This document shows, one piece after another, positions 1-8,752 of a DNA stretch of 64,000 nt. Both the position numbers and the translations under genes were made by a program. The notes below the pieces were generated by a model, which saw nothing but the letters and a program-made list of their open reading frames with translations, did no database searches and was not told the DNA's origin. Source of the stretch: Acidiphilium acidophilum (GTDB lineage: Bacteria > Pseudomonadota > Alphaproteobacteria > Acetobacterales > Acetobacteraceae); the NCBI RefSeq assembly GCF_033842475.1, contig NZ_JAWXYB010000018.1:1161501-1225500 (forward strand), in the 5' to 3' direction. Positions within the stretch are counted from its first letter, which is position 1. Each line of letters starts with the position of its first letter.

Positions 1-465
1 CCAGGCGCGGAATTCGACTTCGGCGACGAGCGTGGGGCGGACATAACGGGCCTGTCTGGCATCATCGGCGGTGAGGGGGGCGGCGAAGGGTGGGTCGTCG
101 GTCTCCAAGCGTTTGAGCGTCTTGAACAGATCGCGCGCGATCGAAGCCGAAAACCCGGTGCCGACGCGGCCGACCGGAGTGAGATCGCCGTCATGATAGA
201 CGCCGAGAATAAGCGAGCCCACCGCGCTTGCCGAGGCCGACGAGACGGTGAATCCACCGATCGAACCCGTAGAACGTGAAACGATCCGATCGGTGATCGT
301 GCAGATCGGCCTGCAAAGCCGAGAAATCGGACGCACCGGTGCGGGTTTCGACCACGATTTCCCCGTCGATGATCGCGGTATCGACGGCGAGTGCCTTCAG
401 GGCATCGGGTACGTTCGTGCCGAATTTATGGGTCCAGTCGAGACCCCTGCGGGTCAACCGGACAG
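1..465 (-). pseudogene. ligD: Remnant of LigD-type ATP-dependent DNA ligase (truncated and internally deleted)
   Basis: Two pieces of a LigD (NHEJ) ligase domain lie on the minus strand. The upstream piece (about 457 down to 265) contains LTRRGLDWTHKFG, DGEIVV, SDFSALQADL and FTFYGFD. This is the post-nucleotidyl-lysine part of the adenylation domain. The downstream piece (about 220 to the window edge) reads GSLILGVYHDGD, VGRVGTGFS and YVRPTLVAEVEF in a different frame. This is the OB-fold end. Roughly 100 residues that normally separate these blocks (including FDLLHLDG and the KxK region) are absent and the frame changes at the junction. A stop lies just upstream of PVRLTRRG, so the N-terminal polymerase, nuclease and catalytic lysine parts are missing. 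A non-functional relic is likely. The gene runs off the window at base 1. Confidence 0.8.
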
Positions 466-661
466 GTCAGTTCCGCGACGCGCAGATATCGTTTGCAGCT
501 TGCCCGTGATGCCACGCGATCCTCGCTTTCGCCCTGCTATCTTGTCAGCGCAAGGGCACGGGGCAAGGCGTGGGGGCGATCCGGCCATGCCGGTTAAATC
601 GGGGCTTGGCGTGGTCGGGGCGCGGCTCGATATGAGACGGGGACAACGAACGGAGGCCTTC

Positions 662-1501
662 ATGATCCCTATGGTCGATCTGCCGGACGGCACGGCAATT
701 TCCGCCCTCGGCCAGGGCACGTGGAATATCGGCGACGATCCGGCCAGGGCGGCTGACGAGGTGGCGACGCTGCGGGCCGGGATCGATCTCGGACTTTCGC
801 TGATCGACACCGCCGAAATGTACGGCGAGGGAAAATCGGAACGCCTTGTTGCCCGGGCGATCGAGGAGCAGCGCGACCGGGTGTTTCTGGTCAGCAAGGT
901 CTACCCGCACAATGCCTCGGCGACCGGGGTGGCGAAATCATGCGCGGCGAGCTTTGAGCGGCTCGGCACCGATCATATCGACCTTTATTTGCTGCACTGG
1001 CGGGGCCAGCACCCGCTGGCGGAGACCGTTGAGGCGTTCGAGCGCCTGCGGGAGGCGGGCAAGATCCGCTACTGGGGGGTCTCGAATTTCGATACCGATG
1101 ACATGACGGAACTCGCCGACCTGCAGTCGGGACGCCATTGCGCCACCGATCAGGTGCTCTATCACCCCGATGAACGCGGCATCGAGTTCGATCTGCTGCC
1201 CTGGTGCAGCGCGCATGCGATGCCGGTGATGGCCTACTCGCCGCTCGGGCAGGCCGGGCGGCTGCTTCGTTCGGCGGCGCTGCGCAAGGTGGGGCAGCGG
1301 CACGGAGCGACGCCCGGCCAGATTGCGCTGGCGTGGTCCCTGCGATCGGGCAAGATCATCGCGATCCCGAAGGCTTCGAGCGTCGCGCATGTTCGCGAGA
1401 ACGCGGCGGCGGCGGCGATCGAACTGACCGCGCAGGACCTTGCCGAAATCGATGCGGCGCATCCCCCGCCGCACGCGCGGGAGCGGCTGGCGATGCTGTA
1501 G
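662..1501 (+). CDS. Aldo/keto reductase
   Basis: This 279-residue protein has the single-domain TIM-barrel length of bacterial aldo/keto reductases, which use NADPH to reduce aldehydes and ketones in the cytosol. The catalytic tetrad can be read in order: Asp49 (LIDTAEMYGEG), Tyr54, Lys79 (FLVSKVY) and His112 (LYLLHWRG). WGVSNF and MAYSPLGQ are family blocks, and IPKAS near the C-terminus contributes to the NADP site. The frame stays open upstream to 248, but that part overlaps the ligase remnant. The ATG at 662 follows a good ribosome site (ggagg) and starts the family-typical N-terminus. The physiological substrate cannot be told. The gene stands alone between the ligD relic and a membrane protein gene. 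Confidence 0.92.
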   Translation: MIPMVDLPDGTAISALGQGTWNIGDDPARAADEVATLRAGIDLGLSLIDTAEMYGEGKSERLVARAIEEQRDRVFLVSKVYPHNASATGVAKSCAASFERLGTDHIDLYLLHWRGQHPLAETVEAFERLREAGKIRYWGVSNFDTDDMTELADLQSGRHCATDQVLYHPDERGIEFDLLPWCSAHAMPVMAYSPLGQAGRLLRSAALRKVGQRHGATPGQIALAWSLRSGKIIAIPKASSVAHVRENAAAAAIELTAQDLAEIDAAHPPPHARERLAML

Positions 1502-1634
1502 GCCGATGCTTTGACCGGGATCGCCCTCGCGTAAACTTGATCGCGCGGTTCGGGCCGGGGGGCAGCGAGCGGCGCATCGATGGTCTATCCACCCCGGCAC
1601 ATCCGTGACCGACCGTCGAAGGAGATCCTCACGC

Positions 1635-2441
1635 ATGAGTTCGACCGCTGCCGCCTTGCGCCCCGTGTACCGCCGCCCGATGCTGACCAAGGTGCCCGAG
1701 ATCACGTTGATGTTCTGGGTCATCAAGATCCTCAGCACCGCGATGGGGGAGGCGACGTCGGATTTTCTGGTGTTTCACGTCAACCCGTATCTCGCGGTGA
1801 TCTCCGGCTTTGTGGGATTTGCCGCAGCATTGATCCTGCAACTCGCGGTGCGGCGCTACATTGCGCCGGTCTACTGGCTGGTCGTGGTGATGATCAGTAT
1901 ATTCGGCACGATGATTGCCGATGTCATCCACATCGTGCTCGGCGTGCCCTATGCCTTGACCACCCTTGGTTTCGGCGGAACGCTCGCGATCGTGCTGATC
2001 CTGTGGCACCGGGTGGAATCGAGCCTTTCGATCCACACGATCTGCACGACGCGGCGTGAATTGTTCTACTGGGCCACGGTGGTCGCGACCTTCGCCCTCG
2101 GCACGGCTGCGGGAGATTTCACTGCCTCCAGCCTCGGCCTCGGCTATGAGATGTCGGCGGTGCTGTTCACCATCGTGTTCCTGATCCCGGTGATCGGTTA
2201 CCGCTGGTTCGGTTGGAACGAGATTTTCGCGTTCTGGTTCGCTTATATCGCGACGCGGCCAATGGGCGCATCCTTCGCCGACTGGACCGACAAGCCGCGC
2301 GCGATCGGCGGCCTTGGTTACGGTACGCCCGCCGTGAGTCTGATCCTGACCGTTGTCATCGTCATCCTCGTCGCCGCGATCACGCGCCGGCCGGATGGAA
2401 CCGGCCGGCAGCGATCGTTCACGGCATCAGAACGCGATTGA
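1635..2441 (+). CDS. Multi-pass membrane protein of the COG4705 type
   Basis: A 268-residue hydrophobic protein with about seven predicted transmembrane stretches, including ITLMFWVIKILSTAMGEA near residue 20 and VSLILTVVIVILVAAI near the end. The pattern of repeated KxLxTAxGEaxSDFL and ALGTAAGDFTAS motifs suggests an internal duplication, as in the uncharacterised COG4705 membrane family. I cannot assign a transported substrate. The start at 1635 follows a strong GGAG ribosome site, and the longer frame from 1605 lacks one. The last 23 bases overlap the convergent fasciclin gene, so the two transcripts share their 3' ends. Confidence 0.75.
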   Translation: MSSTAAALRPVYRRPMLTKVPEITLMFWVIKILSTAMGEATSDFLVFHVNPYLAVISGFVGFAAALILQLAVRRYIAPVYWLVVVMISIFGTMIADVIHIVLGVPYALTTLGFGGTLAIVLILWHRVESSLSIHTICTTRRELFYWATVVATFALGTAAGDFTASSLGLGYEMSAVLFTIVFLIPVIGYRWFGWNEIFAFWFAYIATRPMGASFADWTDKPRAIGGLGYGTPAVSLILTVVIVILVAAITRRPDGTGRQRSFTASERD

Positions 2442-2979
2442 TCACCTGGATCACACCGTTCGACTGTTTGACGTCATAGATGATGATGTCGGCGGTGCCG
2501 CCTTTGGCGTCGGTCACTTCGATGTTGTGCGGCCCGTTCATCTTGAAGGTGAGGTACGCGCCGTTGAGGGTTTTCAGCTTCGCGACGCCGCCATGGCCCG
2601 CGATGTCGGCCTTGAGCGTGTCGAAGGTGAAATCGCCCGGCACAACGTGATAGAGCAGGATCGAGGCGAGTTCCTTTTTGTTCGCCGGCTTCAGCAGGGT
2701 CGGCACCGTGCCCTTGGGCAGCATGTCGAACGCCTGGTTGGTCGGTGCGAACACGGTGAACGGACCCTTGCCTTCGAGCGCCTTGACCAGCCCGGCTGCC
2801 TTGACCGCGGCGACCAGCGTGGTGTTGTCCTTTGAATTCACGGCATTCTGGACGATGTTCTTGGTCGGATACATCGCGGCGCCGCCGACCATCACGGTGT
2901 CGGTCGCCATGGCGGCCAGAGCGGTGCCGCCGATCGCCAACGCGGCGACAGCGCCGATCAGCATGGTACGTAATTTCAT
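2419..2979 (-). CDS. Secreted fasciclin (FAS1) domain protein
   Basis: A 186-residue protein that starts with a signal peptide (MKLRTMLIGAVAALAIGGTALA). A single FAS1/BigH3 domain follows, with the two conserved boxes GPFTVFAPTNQAFDMLP (about residues 84-100) and a C-terminal NGVIQVINRVLMP. The motif LASILLYHVVPGDF between them is also typical. FAS1 domains mediate adhesion or cell-surface interactions, and the exact role in bacteria is uncertain. The chosen ATG follows ggagagac, and an upstream in-frame extension to 3066 has no such site. The gene is monocistronic and overlaps the convergent membrane protein gene by 23 bases. Confidence 0.9.
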   Translation of the reverse strand: MKLRTMLIGAVAALAIGGTALAAMATDTVMVGGAAMYPTKNIVQNAVNSKDNTTLVAAVKAAGLVKALEGKGPFTVFAPTNQAFDMLPKGTVPTLLKPANKKELASILLYHVVPGDFTFDTLKADIAGHGGVAKLKTLNGAYLTFKMNGPHNIEVTDAKGGTADIIIYDVKQSNGVIQVINRVLMP

Positions 2980-3084
2980 CGTGTCTCTCCGGAAAAAAGA
3001 TCGACCCAACGTCGACCACGCAGGGAATACCCGCGCGGCGGGGTTCCGGATGCAACGGTGCCGCAACGGTTTCGTGACGGTGAT

Positions 3085-3558
3085 TCAGCTTGCGGTTATC
3101 GCTGCCATCAGAAGTCGCAGCGCATGATCCACCGTCGCTGCGCGGATCGCGGCTCGATCGCCGGGGAATACCACGCGCTCTGCGATGCCGACCGCGCCGC
3201 GCTTCGCGAGCCCGAACCACACCGTGCCCACCGGCTTGAGCGCTGAACCGCCATCCGGGCCGGCGATGCCGGTCACCGCCACCGCCAGATCGGCACCCGA
3301 ATTCTGCAAAGCCCCTGCCGCCATCGCTCGCGCGACCGCCTCGCTCACCGCTCCCTCGGCTGCAATGACATCGGGATCGACCCCGAGCATCGAGGTCTTG
3401 GCCTCGTTGGCATAGGTGACGAACCCGTAGCCGAAGATCGCGGATGATCCCGCGATATCGGTGATCGCGGCGGCGATCATTCCGCCGGTGCAGCTTTCCG
3501 CGGTTGCGATGCGCAGCCCCCGCGCGGTGGCCAGCGCGACCAGCGCCTTTGCGCTCAC
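3085..3558 (-). CDS. pncC: Nicotinamide-nucleotide amidase (CinA C-terminal domain protein)
   Basis: A 157-residue stand-alone CinA-C domain. Family members deamidate NMN to nicotinate mononucleotide in the pyridine-nucleotide salvage cycle. Diagnostic blocks are TAESCTGGMIAAAITDIAGSS (about residues 18-38) with the catalytic-region serine/threonine cluster, GVDPDVIAAEGAVSEAVA, and AVTGIAGPDGGS with KPVGTVWFGLA. There is no N-terminal MoaB-like domain, as is usual for alphaproteobacterial PncC. The ATG overlaps the stop of pgpA by four bases (3555-3558), so the two are probably translationally coupled in a slt-pgpA-pncC transcript. Confidence 0.92.
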   Translation of the reverse strand: MSAKALVALATARGLRIATAESCTGGMIAAAITDIAGSSAIFGYGFVTYANEAKTSMLGVDPDVIAAEGAVSEAVARAMAAGALQNSGADLAVAVTGIAGPDGGSALKPVGTVWFGLAKRGAVGIAERVVFPGDRAAIRAATVDHALRLLMAAITAS

Positions 3559-4025
3559 AACCCGACTCCCGGCCAGATCTGGCGCAGCACGAGCAGAATG
3601 ACGAGCACAAACACCCCCGCGATCCAGTCATCCGCCATCACGCCGAGCGCATCGTGCCGGGCATCGGCGAGGCTGATCGGCCAGGGCTTGCGGATGTCGA
3701 ACAGGCGGAACAGCAGGAACGCCAGAAGCACGCCTGATCCGGTCAGGTAGGGCAGGCCGAGCAGGGCGATCATCTGGCCGGCGACCTCGTCGATCACGAT
3801 CCAGCCGGGGTCTTCGGTGGCGCGCCCGGTGCGGGGGATCGCGATCAGCCCGATCACGCTGGCGATCACGATCCCGGCGGCCAGCGGCGCGTGACCATGA
3901 TCGAGCAGCAGGCACCCGATCAGCAGGCCGAGCAGCGAGCCGAACGTGCCCGGCGCCCACGGCGCGAAGCCGATGCCGAGACCGGAGGATGCGACCGTGG
4001 CGAGCCGCCTCATTTTGCGAGCCAA
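3555..4025 (-). CDS. pgpA: Phosphatidylglycerophosphatase A
   Basis: A 156-residue integral membrane enzyme that dephosphorylates phosphatidylglycerophosphate to phosphatidylglycerol. The N-terminal block GIGFAPWAPGTFGSLLG (about residues 17-33) and the IVIDEVAGQMIAL block (about residues 76-88) carry the family's conserved acidic residues. FRLFDIRKPWPI follows. The protein has about four membrane spans. It overlaps the upstream transglycosylase gene by 16 bases and the downstream pncC by four, which indicates one operon for envelope-related functions. Confidence 0.93.
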   Translation of the reverse strand: MARKMRRLATVASSGLGIGFAPWAPGTFGSLLGLLIGCLLLDHGHAPLAAGIVIASVIGLIAIPRTGRATEDPGWIVIDEVAGQMIALLGLPYLTGSGVLLAFLLFRLFDIRKPWPISLADARHDALGVMADDWIAGVFVLVILLVLRQIWPGVGL

Positions 4026-6001
4026 CGGCTGATCGGGTCACGCGCGGCTTTGCCTTCAAGGGCGCGATACACCACGATCCCCTCGGTGACGCGCTGGACG
4101 TAGTTGCGGGTTTCGGCAAACGGGATCAGCTCGATCCAGGTGATCATGTTGATCCCGCCGTTGCCGGCGGGCAGGCGCGGGTCGCCATTGGTCGCGATCC
4201 AGTTCTCCACGTTGCGCGGCCCGGCATTGTAGGCCGCGATCGCGAGCGGCAGGCAGTTGCCGAACCGGCTCATCAGCGTCGAGAAATAGGCCGAGCCGAG
4301 GGCGATATTCGCCGAGGGATCGCCCATCAGTCCAGCGGCGGGCAGGCCGAGACCGGATTGGGTGGCGATCATCCGCGCGGTTCCGGGCATAAGCTGCATC
4401 AGCCCTTCGGCACCGGCACCGCTCATGGCACCGGGATCGAAACTGCTTTCCTGGCGGATCAGCGAGAGGATCACGCTCGGTCCCACGCCACCCGCCGGGG
4501 GATCGAGCGGCACCAGACCAGGCGGGATCGGCCAGCCGAGGCCGACCAGCATATCCCCGGCGACGCCGGCCAGCCGGGCGATCATCACCGCGGTCGAAAC
4601 CTGGCCGATGCCGTCGGCCAGCCGTGCGTCGAGGTAGCGCGCATCGAACCCCGGCGAGACTTCCGCCATCCGGAACAGGAAGGCGCGGGCCCGGCGCGGT
4701 GCGCCCATTTCGACCAGCAGCACCGCCGCTTGGGGCAGGTCGCGCTCGGCGAATCCCGCCTCCTGAGCCACGGTGACCGGCGGATTGGCGATCGCGCGGA
4801 TGCGGGCGCCGAGGGCAGCCGGGGTCATGCCCATCTGCAAGGCGGCGAGCTGGCCGTAATACGTGTCCGGATAGGCGGCGGCCTTGACCAGATCCGCCGT
4901 GGCCGCTGTGCCGCTTTCGGTCTGCGCGAGCCAGTAGAACGCCCGTGCCCGGGTGATGACCGCGGTCGAATCATGGCTGAGGGCGATGAACCAGGGCCGG
5001 GCGAGGGTCGGGTCGTTCAGGAACCGCAAGGCGATGAAACCCGCCAGAAAATCGCGGCTCGCCATTTGCGGCTTGCTGACCGGACGGGCGGCGGCGACCA
5101 GCGCATAGGCGCCTTTGAAATTGTTGACCCCGAGCAGATCCCGCGCCAGCGATTGCTGCTTGCCCCAGAACAGCGCCCGCGCCAGCCCGCTTGCCTGCGT
5201 CTCCGCGATCGGGCCCAGGCTTTGCCAGAGGGCGAGCTTCGAGGCCGGATCGGGTGCCGCGTTCAGTGCCGCGAAAAACAGGATCGGTGTTGCGCGCTGC
5301 GCGTTGGTCAACTGAGCCAGCGCAACGGGATCGGGGGTGCCGGAGGCATAGGCGAGCCAGGCCGATGCCATCACCCGATCGGAGGTGTCGAGCAAGGGCA
5401 GCGTCGCCCGCGCCGCAGCGTCGTTGCCCGCGAGAGCGAGGTTCTGAAACCGCTCCCAACTGGTCTGCGGCGTCAGTTGCGGCCCGAACCGGCCGAGGAA
5501 CGCGGTCGCATCGGCCGGGTTCGCATACCCTTCCACCCAGGCCCGGCGCGCGAAACGCCCGGCCTTTTCCGGCTCGACCGCATTGAACGCGGCGGCACAC
5601 GCGGCATTGCCCGCCGCCGTCACCGGCATCCGCCGGGCGCATTGCTGGCGGACCGTGGCAAGGTCGGGATCGGCGGCGAGCGCCTCGCTCCACCGGCGCG
5701 CCAGCACGCCCTGCTCGGGCCAGTCCGGGTTGCGGGTCATGAAGGCGCTGATTTCGCCCTCGCTCGCTTCGCCGGGATCGAGGAGGCGAAAATAGGTCAC
5801 CAGCTTGGCCAACAGCCGGTCCGGCTGCGCGGCGGCGAGGGTCTGGGCATCCGACCAGTCGTTCGACCGGACATCGTTCATAATCTGGACCAGCGCCGGA
5901 TCGGGCTGCGGGGGGGCGGGGACGATCGCGGCGCGGGCGAGCGGAGCGTCGGCATTGGCCAGCGCCAGAACCATCGCGAACAATGTGGTCAGCCTCGTCA
6001 T
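4010..6001 (-). CDS. slt: Soluble lytic murein transglycosylase (Slt family)
   Basis: A 663-residue periplasmic enzyme that cleaves the peptidoglycan glycan strand non-hydrolytically. An N-terminal signal ([20 protein letters not shown]) precedes a long alpha-helical superhelical U/L domain. The SLT catalytic domain is near the C-terminus. It carries [18 protein letters not shown] with the catalytic Glu, [13 protein letters not shown] and [12 protein letters not shown]. Length matches E. coli Slt70 (about 645). It is divergent from dapA with about 90 bases between starts, a space that must hold both promoters. It is the first gene of the slt-pgpA-pncC group. Confidence 0.94.
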   Translation of the reverse strand: MTRLTTLFAMVLALANADAPLARAAIVPAPPQPDPALVQIMNDVRSNDWSDAQTLAAAQPDRLLAKLVTYFRLLDPGEASEGEISAFMTRNPDWPEQGVLARRWSEALAADPDLATVRQQCARRMPVTAAGNAACAAAFNAVEPEKAGRFARRAWVEGYANPADATAFLGRFGPQLTPQTSWERFQNLALAGNDAAARATLPLLDTSDRVMASAWLAYASGTPDPVALAQLTNAQRATPILFFAALNAAPDPASKLALWQSLGPIAETQASGLARALFWGKQQSLARDLLGVNNFKGAYALVAAARPVSKPQMASRDFLAGFIALRFLNDPTLARPWFIALSHDSTAVITRARAFYWLAQTESGTAATADLVKAAAYPDTYYGQLAALQMGMTPAALGARIRAIANPPVTVAQEAGFAERDLPQAAVLLVEMGAPRRARAFLFRMAEVSPGFDARYLDARLADGIGQVSTAVMIARLAGVAGDMLVGLGWPIPPGLVPLDPPAGGVGPSVILSLIRQESSFDPGAMSGAGAEGLMQLMPGTARMIATQSGLGLPAAGLMGDPSANIALGSAYFSTLMSRFGNCLPLAIAAYNAGPRNVENWIATNGDPRLPAGNGGINMITWIELIPFAETRNYVQRVTEGIVVYRALEGKAARDPISRWLAK

Positions 6002-6092
6002 GCGCGCTCACTTAGCAGGACTGGGTCGGCACTCCCATACCTTGTCGCCGCACGTTGCGGAGAATAGGTTGCGGGCAATTGCGGAGACAAAT

Positions 6093-6971
6093 ATGTTCCA
6101 CGGCTCACTGGTAGCGACCATCACCCCGATGCACGACGACGGCAGCATCGACGAGGCGGCGCTCGAACGTTTCATCGAATGGCAGATCGCCGAGGGCACC
6201 CACGGGCTCGTGCCGGTCGGCACCACCGGCGAATCGCCGACCCTCAGCCATGAGGAGCACAAGCGCGTCGTCGAACTGACCGTGCGTATCGCGGCGAAGC
6301 GGGTGCCGGTGATCGCGGGGGCCGGCTCCAACGCGACGGCGGAGGCGGTCGAACTCGCGCGTCATGCCCAGTCGGTCGGGGCCGATGGCGTGCTCGTGGT
6401 GACGCCGTATTACAACAAGCCGACCCAGGACGGGCTGATCCTGCATTACACCGCGATCGCCGATGCGATCGATATTCCGGTGATCATTTACAACATTCCC
6501 TCGCGCTCGGTGATCGACATGAGCGTGGCGACGATGGCGACGCTCGCGCAACACCGCAACATCGCAGGCGTGAAGGATGCAACCGCCAACCTCACCCGCC
6601 CTCTCCATACCACCGCCGCCTGCGGGCCCGATTTCTGCCAGCTTTCCGGCGAGGATCACACCGCACTCGCCTTTCTGGCCGCCGGGGGGCATGGCTGCAT
6701 TTCGGTCAGTGCCAATATCGCCCCGCGCCTCTGCGCCGAACTGCATAACTCCTGGCAGCGCGGGGATCTGGCGGGGGCGATGGCGATTCAGGCGCGCCTG
6801 CTGCCGCTTCACGATGCGATGTTCGCCGAAACCAATCCGGCGCCCGCGAAATATGCCGCCTCCCTGCTCGGCTACGGCGCGGCGCGATGCCGCCTGCCGC
6901 TCGCACCGCTCAGCGACGCCGCGCGGGAGCGGATGCATCGGGCCATGGTTTCGGCCGGGCTGATCAACTGA
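6093..6971 (+). CDS. dapA: 4-hydroxy-tetrahydrodipicolinate synthase
   Basis: A 292-residue class I aldolase that condenses pyruvate with aspartate semialdehyde, the first committed step towards diaminopimelate and lysine. Key residues are visible: Thr44-Thr45 in GTTGESPT, Tyr133 and Arg138 in IIYNIPSRS, and the Schiff-base lysine Lys161 in GVKDATANL. The start [12 protein letters not shown] is the family start, with ggag seven bases upstream. An in-frame extension back to 5805 runs over the divergent slt gene and is discarded. The stop codon overlaps the smpB start by one base (TGATG), a coupling signal. Confidence 0.96.
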   Translation: MFHGSLVATITPMHDDGSIDEAALERFIEWQIAEGTHGLVPVGTTGESPTLSHEEHKRVVELTVRIAAKRVPVIAGAGSNATAEAVELARHAQSVGADGVLVVTPYYNKPTQDGLILHYTAIADAIDIPVIIYNIPSRSVIDMSVATMATLAQHRNIAGVKDATANLTRPLHTTAACGPDFCQLSGEDHTALAFLAAGGHGCISVSANIAPRLCAELHNSWQRGDLAGAMAIQARLLPLHDAMFAETNPAPAKYAASLLGYGAARCRLPLAPLSDAARERMHRAMVSAGLIN

Positions 6972-7453
6972 TGGCGGAGCCCAAGAAAAAGTCGATGCTG
7001 ATTTCGCACGGCATCGCCGCGCAGAATCGCAAGGCACGCTTCAACTACACGATCCTCAGCACGATGGAGGCGGGGATCGTGCTGCGCGGGGCGGAGGTGA
7101 AATCCCTGCGCATGGGCCGTGCCACGCTGACCGAGGCATTCGCCGGGGAGCGCGACGGCGAGATGTTCCTGTTCAACATGTACATCCCGGAATATCAGGG
7201 CGGGGTGCTGTCGCGCTTCGACACCAAGGGGCCGCGCAAACTCCTGCTCAAACGCAAGGAAATCAATACGCTGATCGGCGCGGTCGCCCGCCAGGGATCG
7301 ACCGTCGTGCCGCTCGACGTGCATTTCAACCCGCGCGGCATGGCCAAGGTCACGCTCGGGATCGCCGAAGGGCGCAAGCAGCATGACAAGCGGGCGGCGG
7401 TTGCGAAGCGGGATTGGGATCGGGACAAGGCGAGGTTGTTGAGGAACCGGTGA
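6971..7453 (+). CDS. smpB: SsrA-binding protein SmpB
   Basis: A 160-residue tmRNA-binding protein required for trans-translation rescue of stalled ribosomes. Conserved blocks are IAAQNRKARFNYTI, EAGIVLRGAEVKSLR (OB-fold), YIPEYQGG and the basic C-terminal tail GRKQHDKRAAVAKRDWDRDKARLLRNR-like, which inserts into the decoding centre. The ATG shares its A with the dapA stop, so translation is probably coupled. No tmRNA gene was recognised nearby. The coding region is followed nine bases later by the first palindrome of a paired repeat module. Confidence 0.96.
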   Translation: MAEPKKKSMLISHGIAAQNRKARFNYTILSTMEAGIVLRGAEVKSLRMGRATLTEAFAGERDGEMFLFNMYIPEYQGGVLSRFDTKGPRKLLLKRKEINTLIGAVARQGSTVVPLDVHFNPRGMAKVTLGIAEGRKQHDKRAAVAKRDWDRDKARLLRNR

Positions 7454-7461
7454 AGGAAGCA

Positions 7462-7575
7462 GTTCTTTTTTGTAAAAAAGAACCAAACAACTTTCATTTC
7501 TCCGGAGCTGGGGCGCACGAACGGTACGGGCCTAGGTGAGCAAGAGTTTTTTGCTTCTTTTTTGCAAAAAAGAAG
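7462..7575. repeat. Paired A/T-stem palindrome module, copy R1
   Basis: Two perfect palindromes face each other. One is at 7462-7483 (arms GTTCTTTTTT/AAAAAAGAAC with gt between) and one at 7554-7575 (arms CTTCTTTTTT/AAAAAAGAAG with gc between). A GC-rich centre of about 70 bases separates them and contains GGGGCGCACG and TACGGGCCTAG. The same architecture recurs at 29804-30958 and 39090-39205. It lies directly behind the smpB stop and in front of the cupin gene. Read from the right on the minus strand, GAAGA-aagg-TCTTC precedes T6, a classical terminator shape. A terminator role is inferred. Confidence 0.75.
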
Positions 7576-7607
7576 ACCTTTCTTCCGTCTATCTGCAGGG
7601 AGCACCC

Positions 7608-8063
7608 ATGGACTGGCAACATAACGGCGTTCGCGTCATCGCCGGCGATCAGCTCGATCCCAACACGCCGCAGACGCCCGGCATGAGCCGGGCTGCCGCG
7701 ATCAATCATGCGCGGGTCGGTGCGCAGAAGCTCTGGGCCGGCACTGTGACGATCGATCCCGGGGCCAAGACTGGCGCGCATCATCATGGTGCGCTGGAAA
7801 GCGTGATTTTCGTGGTGAAGGGCCGGGCGCGGATGCGCTGGGGCGAGCACCTCGAATTCGTGGCCGAGGCCGGGCCGGGCGATTTCATTTTCATCCCGCC
7901 CTATGTGCCGCATCAGGAAATCAACGCGAGCAGCGACGAGCGGCTGGAATGCATGCTGGTGCGCTCGGATAACGAGGCGGTGGTCGTCAACCTCGATATC
8001 GACCCGGTCGAGACCCCGAGCGAGGTTGCCTGGGTCGATCCGATCCATCGGCATTCGCATTGA
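7608..8063 (+). CDS. Cupin-domain protein
   Basis: A 151-residue single-domain cupin. Motif 1 is GAKTGAHHHGALESVIFVVKG (about residues 49-69), which supplies two or three metal-binding histidines and a glutamate. Motif 2 is PGDFIFIPPYVPHQEIN (about residues 90-106), with the last histidine ligand. A metal-binding beta-barrel is therefore very likely, but the reaction cannot be told from the sequence. The ATG at 7608 follows aggga. The open frame before it runs through the palindrome repeat and is not coding. It may be co-transcribed with the downstream oxidoreductase gene, 10 bases away. Confidence 0.87.
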   Translation: MDWQHNGVRVIAGDQLDPNTPQTPGMSRAAAINHARVGAQKLWAGTVTIDPGAKTGAHHHGALESVIFVVKGRARMRWGEHLEFVAEAGPGDFIFIPPYVPHQEINASSDERLECMLVRSDNEAVVVNLDIDPVETPSEVAWVDPIHRHSH

Positions 8064-8073
8064 GGGGCGGGAC

Positions 8074-8748
8074 ATGACCGAAGCGGGGGATGACGGCGTG
8101 AGCCGGTTCGGCCAGATCAAGGACAAGCTGATCGGCCGCAAGGAGGAATGGTCGCGTGAGGGGCGGGGGCTGACCGGAACCACGGCACCGCATCAGCAGC
8201 GCCTGCCGCCGGGCCAGCATCTGGTACGCGACTGGCCGGTGCTCGACCTCGGCATTCAGCCAGAAATCCCCAAAGCGGCGTTTCGGCTGGTGATCGACGG
8301 TGCGGTGGATCAGCCGGTGACGCTGGATTGGGACGCGCTGATGGCCCTGCCGCAGCAGGGCAGTGTGAGTGATATGCACTGCGTCACCACATGGTCGCGC
8401 TTCGACAATCATTGGGAAGGCGTGCCGGTTGCCGCGATCGTCGATCTGGTGCGGCCGCTCGATGAGGCGACCCATGTGCTGTTCGAGAGCCATGACGATT
8501 ACACCACCAATCTGAGCCGCGAACAGTTCACGGCGGCGGATTGTTATCTGGTTCATACGTGGGAGGGCAAGCCGATCTCGCGCCAGCACGGCGGACCGCT
8601 GCGGGTGATAGTGCCGCAATATTACCTCTGGAAATCGGCGAAATGGGTCCGGCGCATCACGTTTGCGACCGCCGATCATCAGGGGTTCTGGGAAACCCGC
8701 GGGTACAACAACCGCGCCGATCCGTGGCTGGAGGAGCGTTATAGCTGA
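8074..8748 (+). CDS. Sulfite oxidase-like molybdopterin oxidoreductase
   Basis: A 224-residue protein with the SUOX/YedY molybdopterin-binding fold. The molybdenum-coordinating cysteine is Cys103 in SDMHCVTTWSRFDNHWEGV. Downstream blocks include FESHDDYTTNLS, HGGPLRVIVPQYYLWKSAKWV and GFWETRGYNNRADPW. No Tat signal peptide and no heme or dimerisation domain is present, so it belongs to the short cytosolic YuiH-like branch of unknown substrate. The ATG at 8074 follows gaggggcgg. Confidence 0.9.
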   Translation: MTEAGDDGVSRFGQIKDKLIGRKEEWSREGRGLTGTTAPHQQRLPPGQHLVRDWPVLDLGIQPEIPKAAFRLVIDGAVDQPVTLDWDALMALPQQGSVSDMHCVTTWSRFDNHWEGVPVAAIVDLVRPLDEATHVLFESHDDYTTNLSREQFTAADCYLVHTWEGKPISRQHGGPLRVIVPQYYLWKSAKWVRRITFATADHQGFWETRGYNNRADPWLEERYS

Positions 8749-8752
8749 CGCG

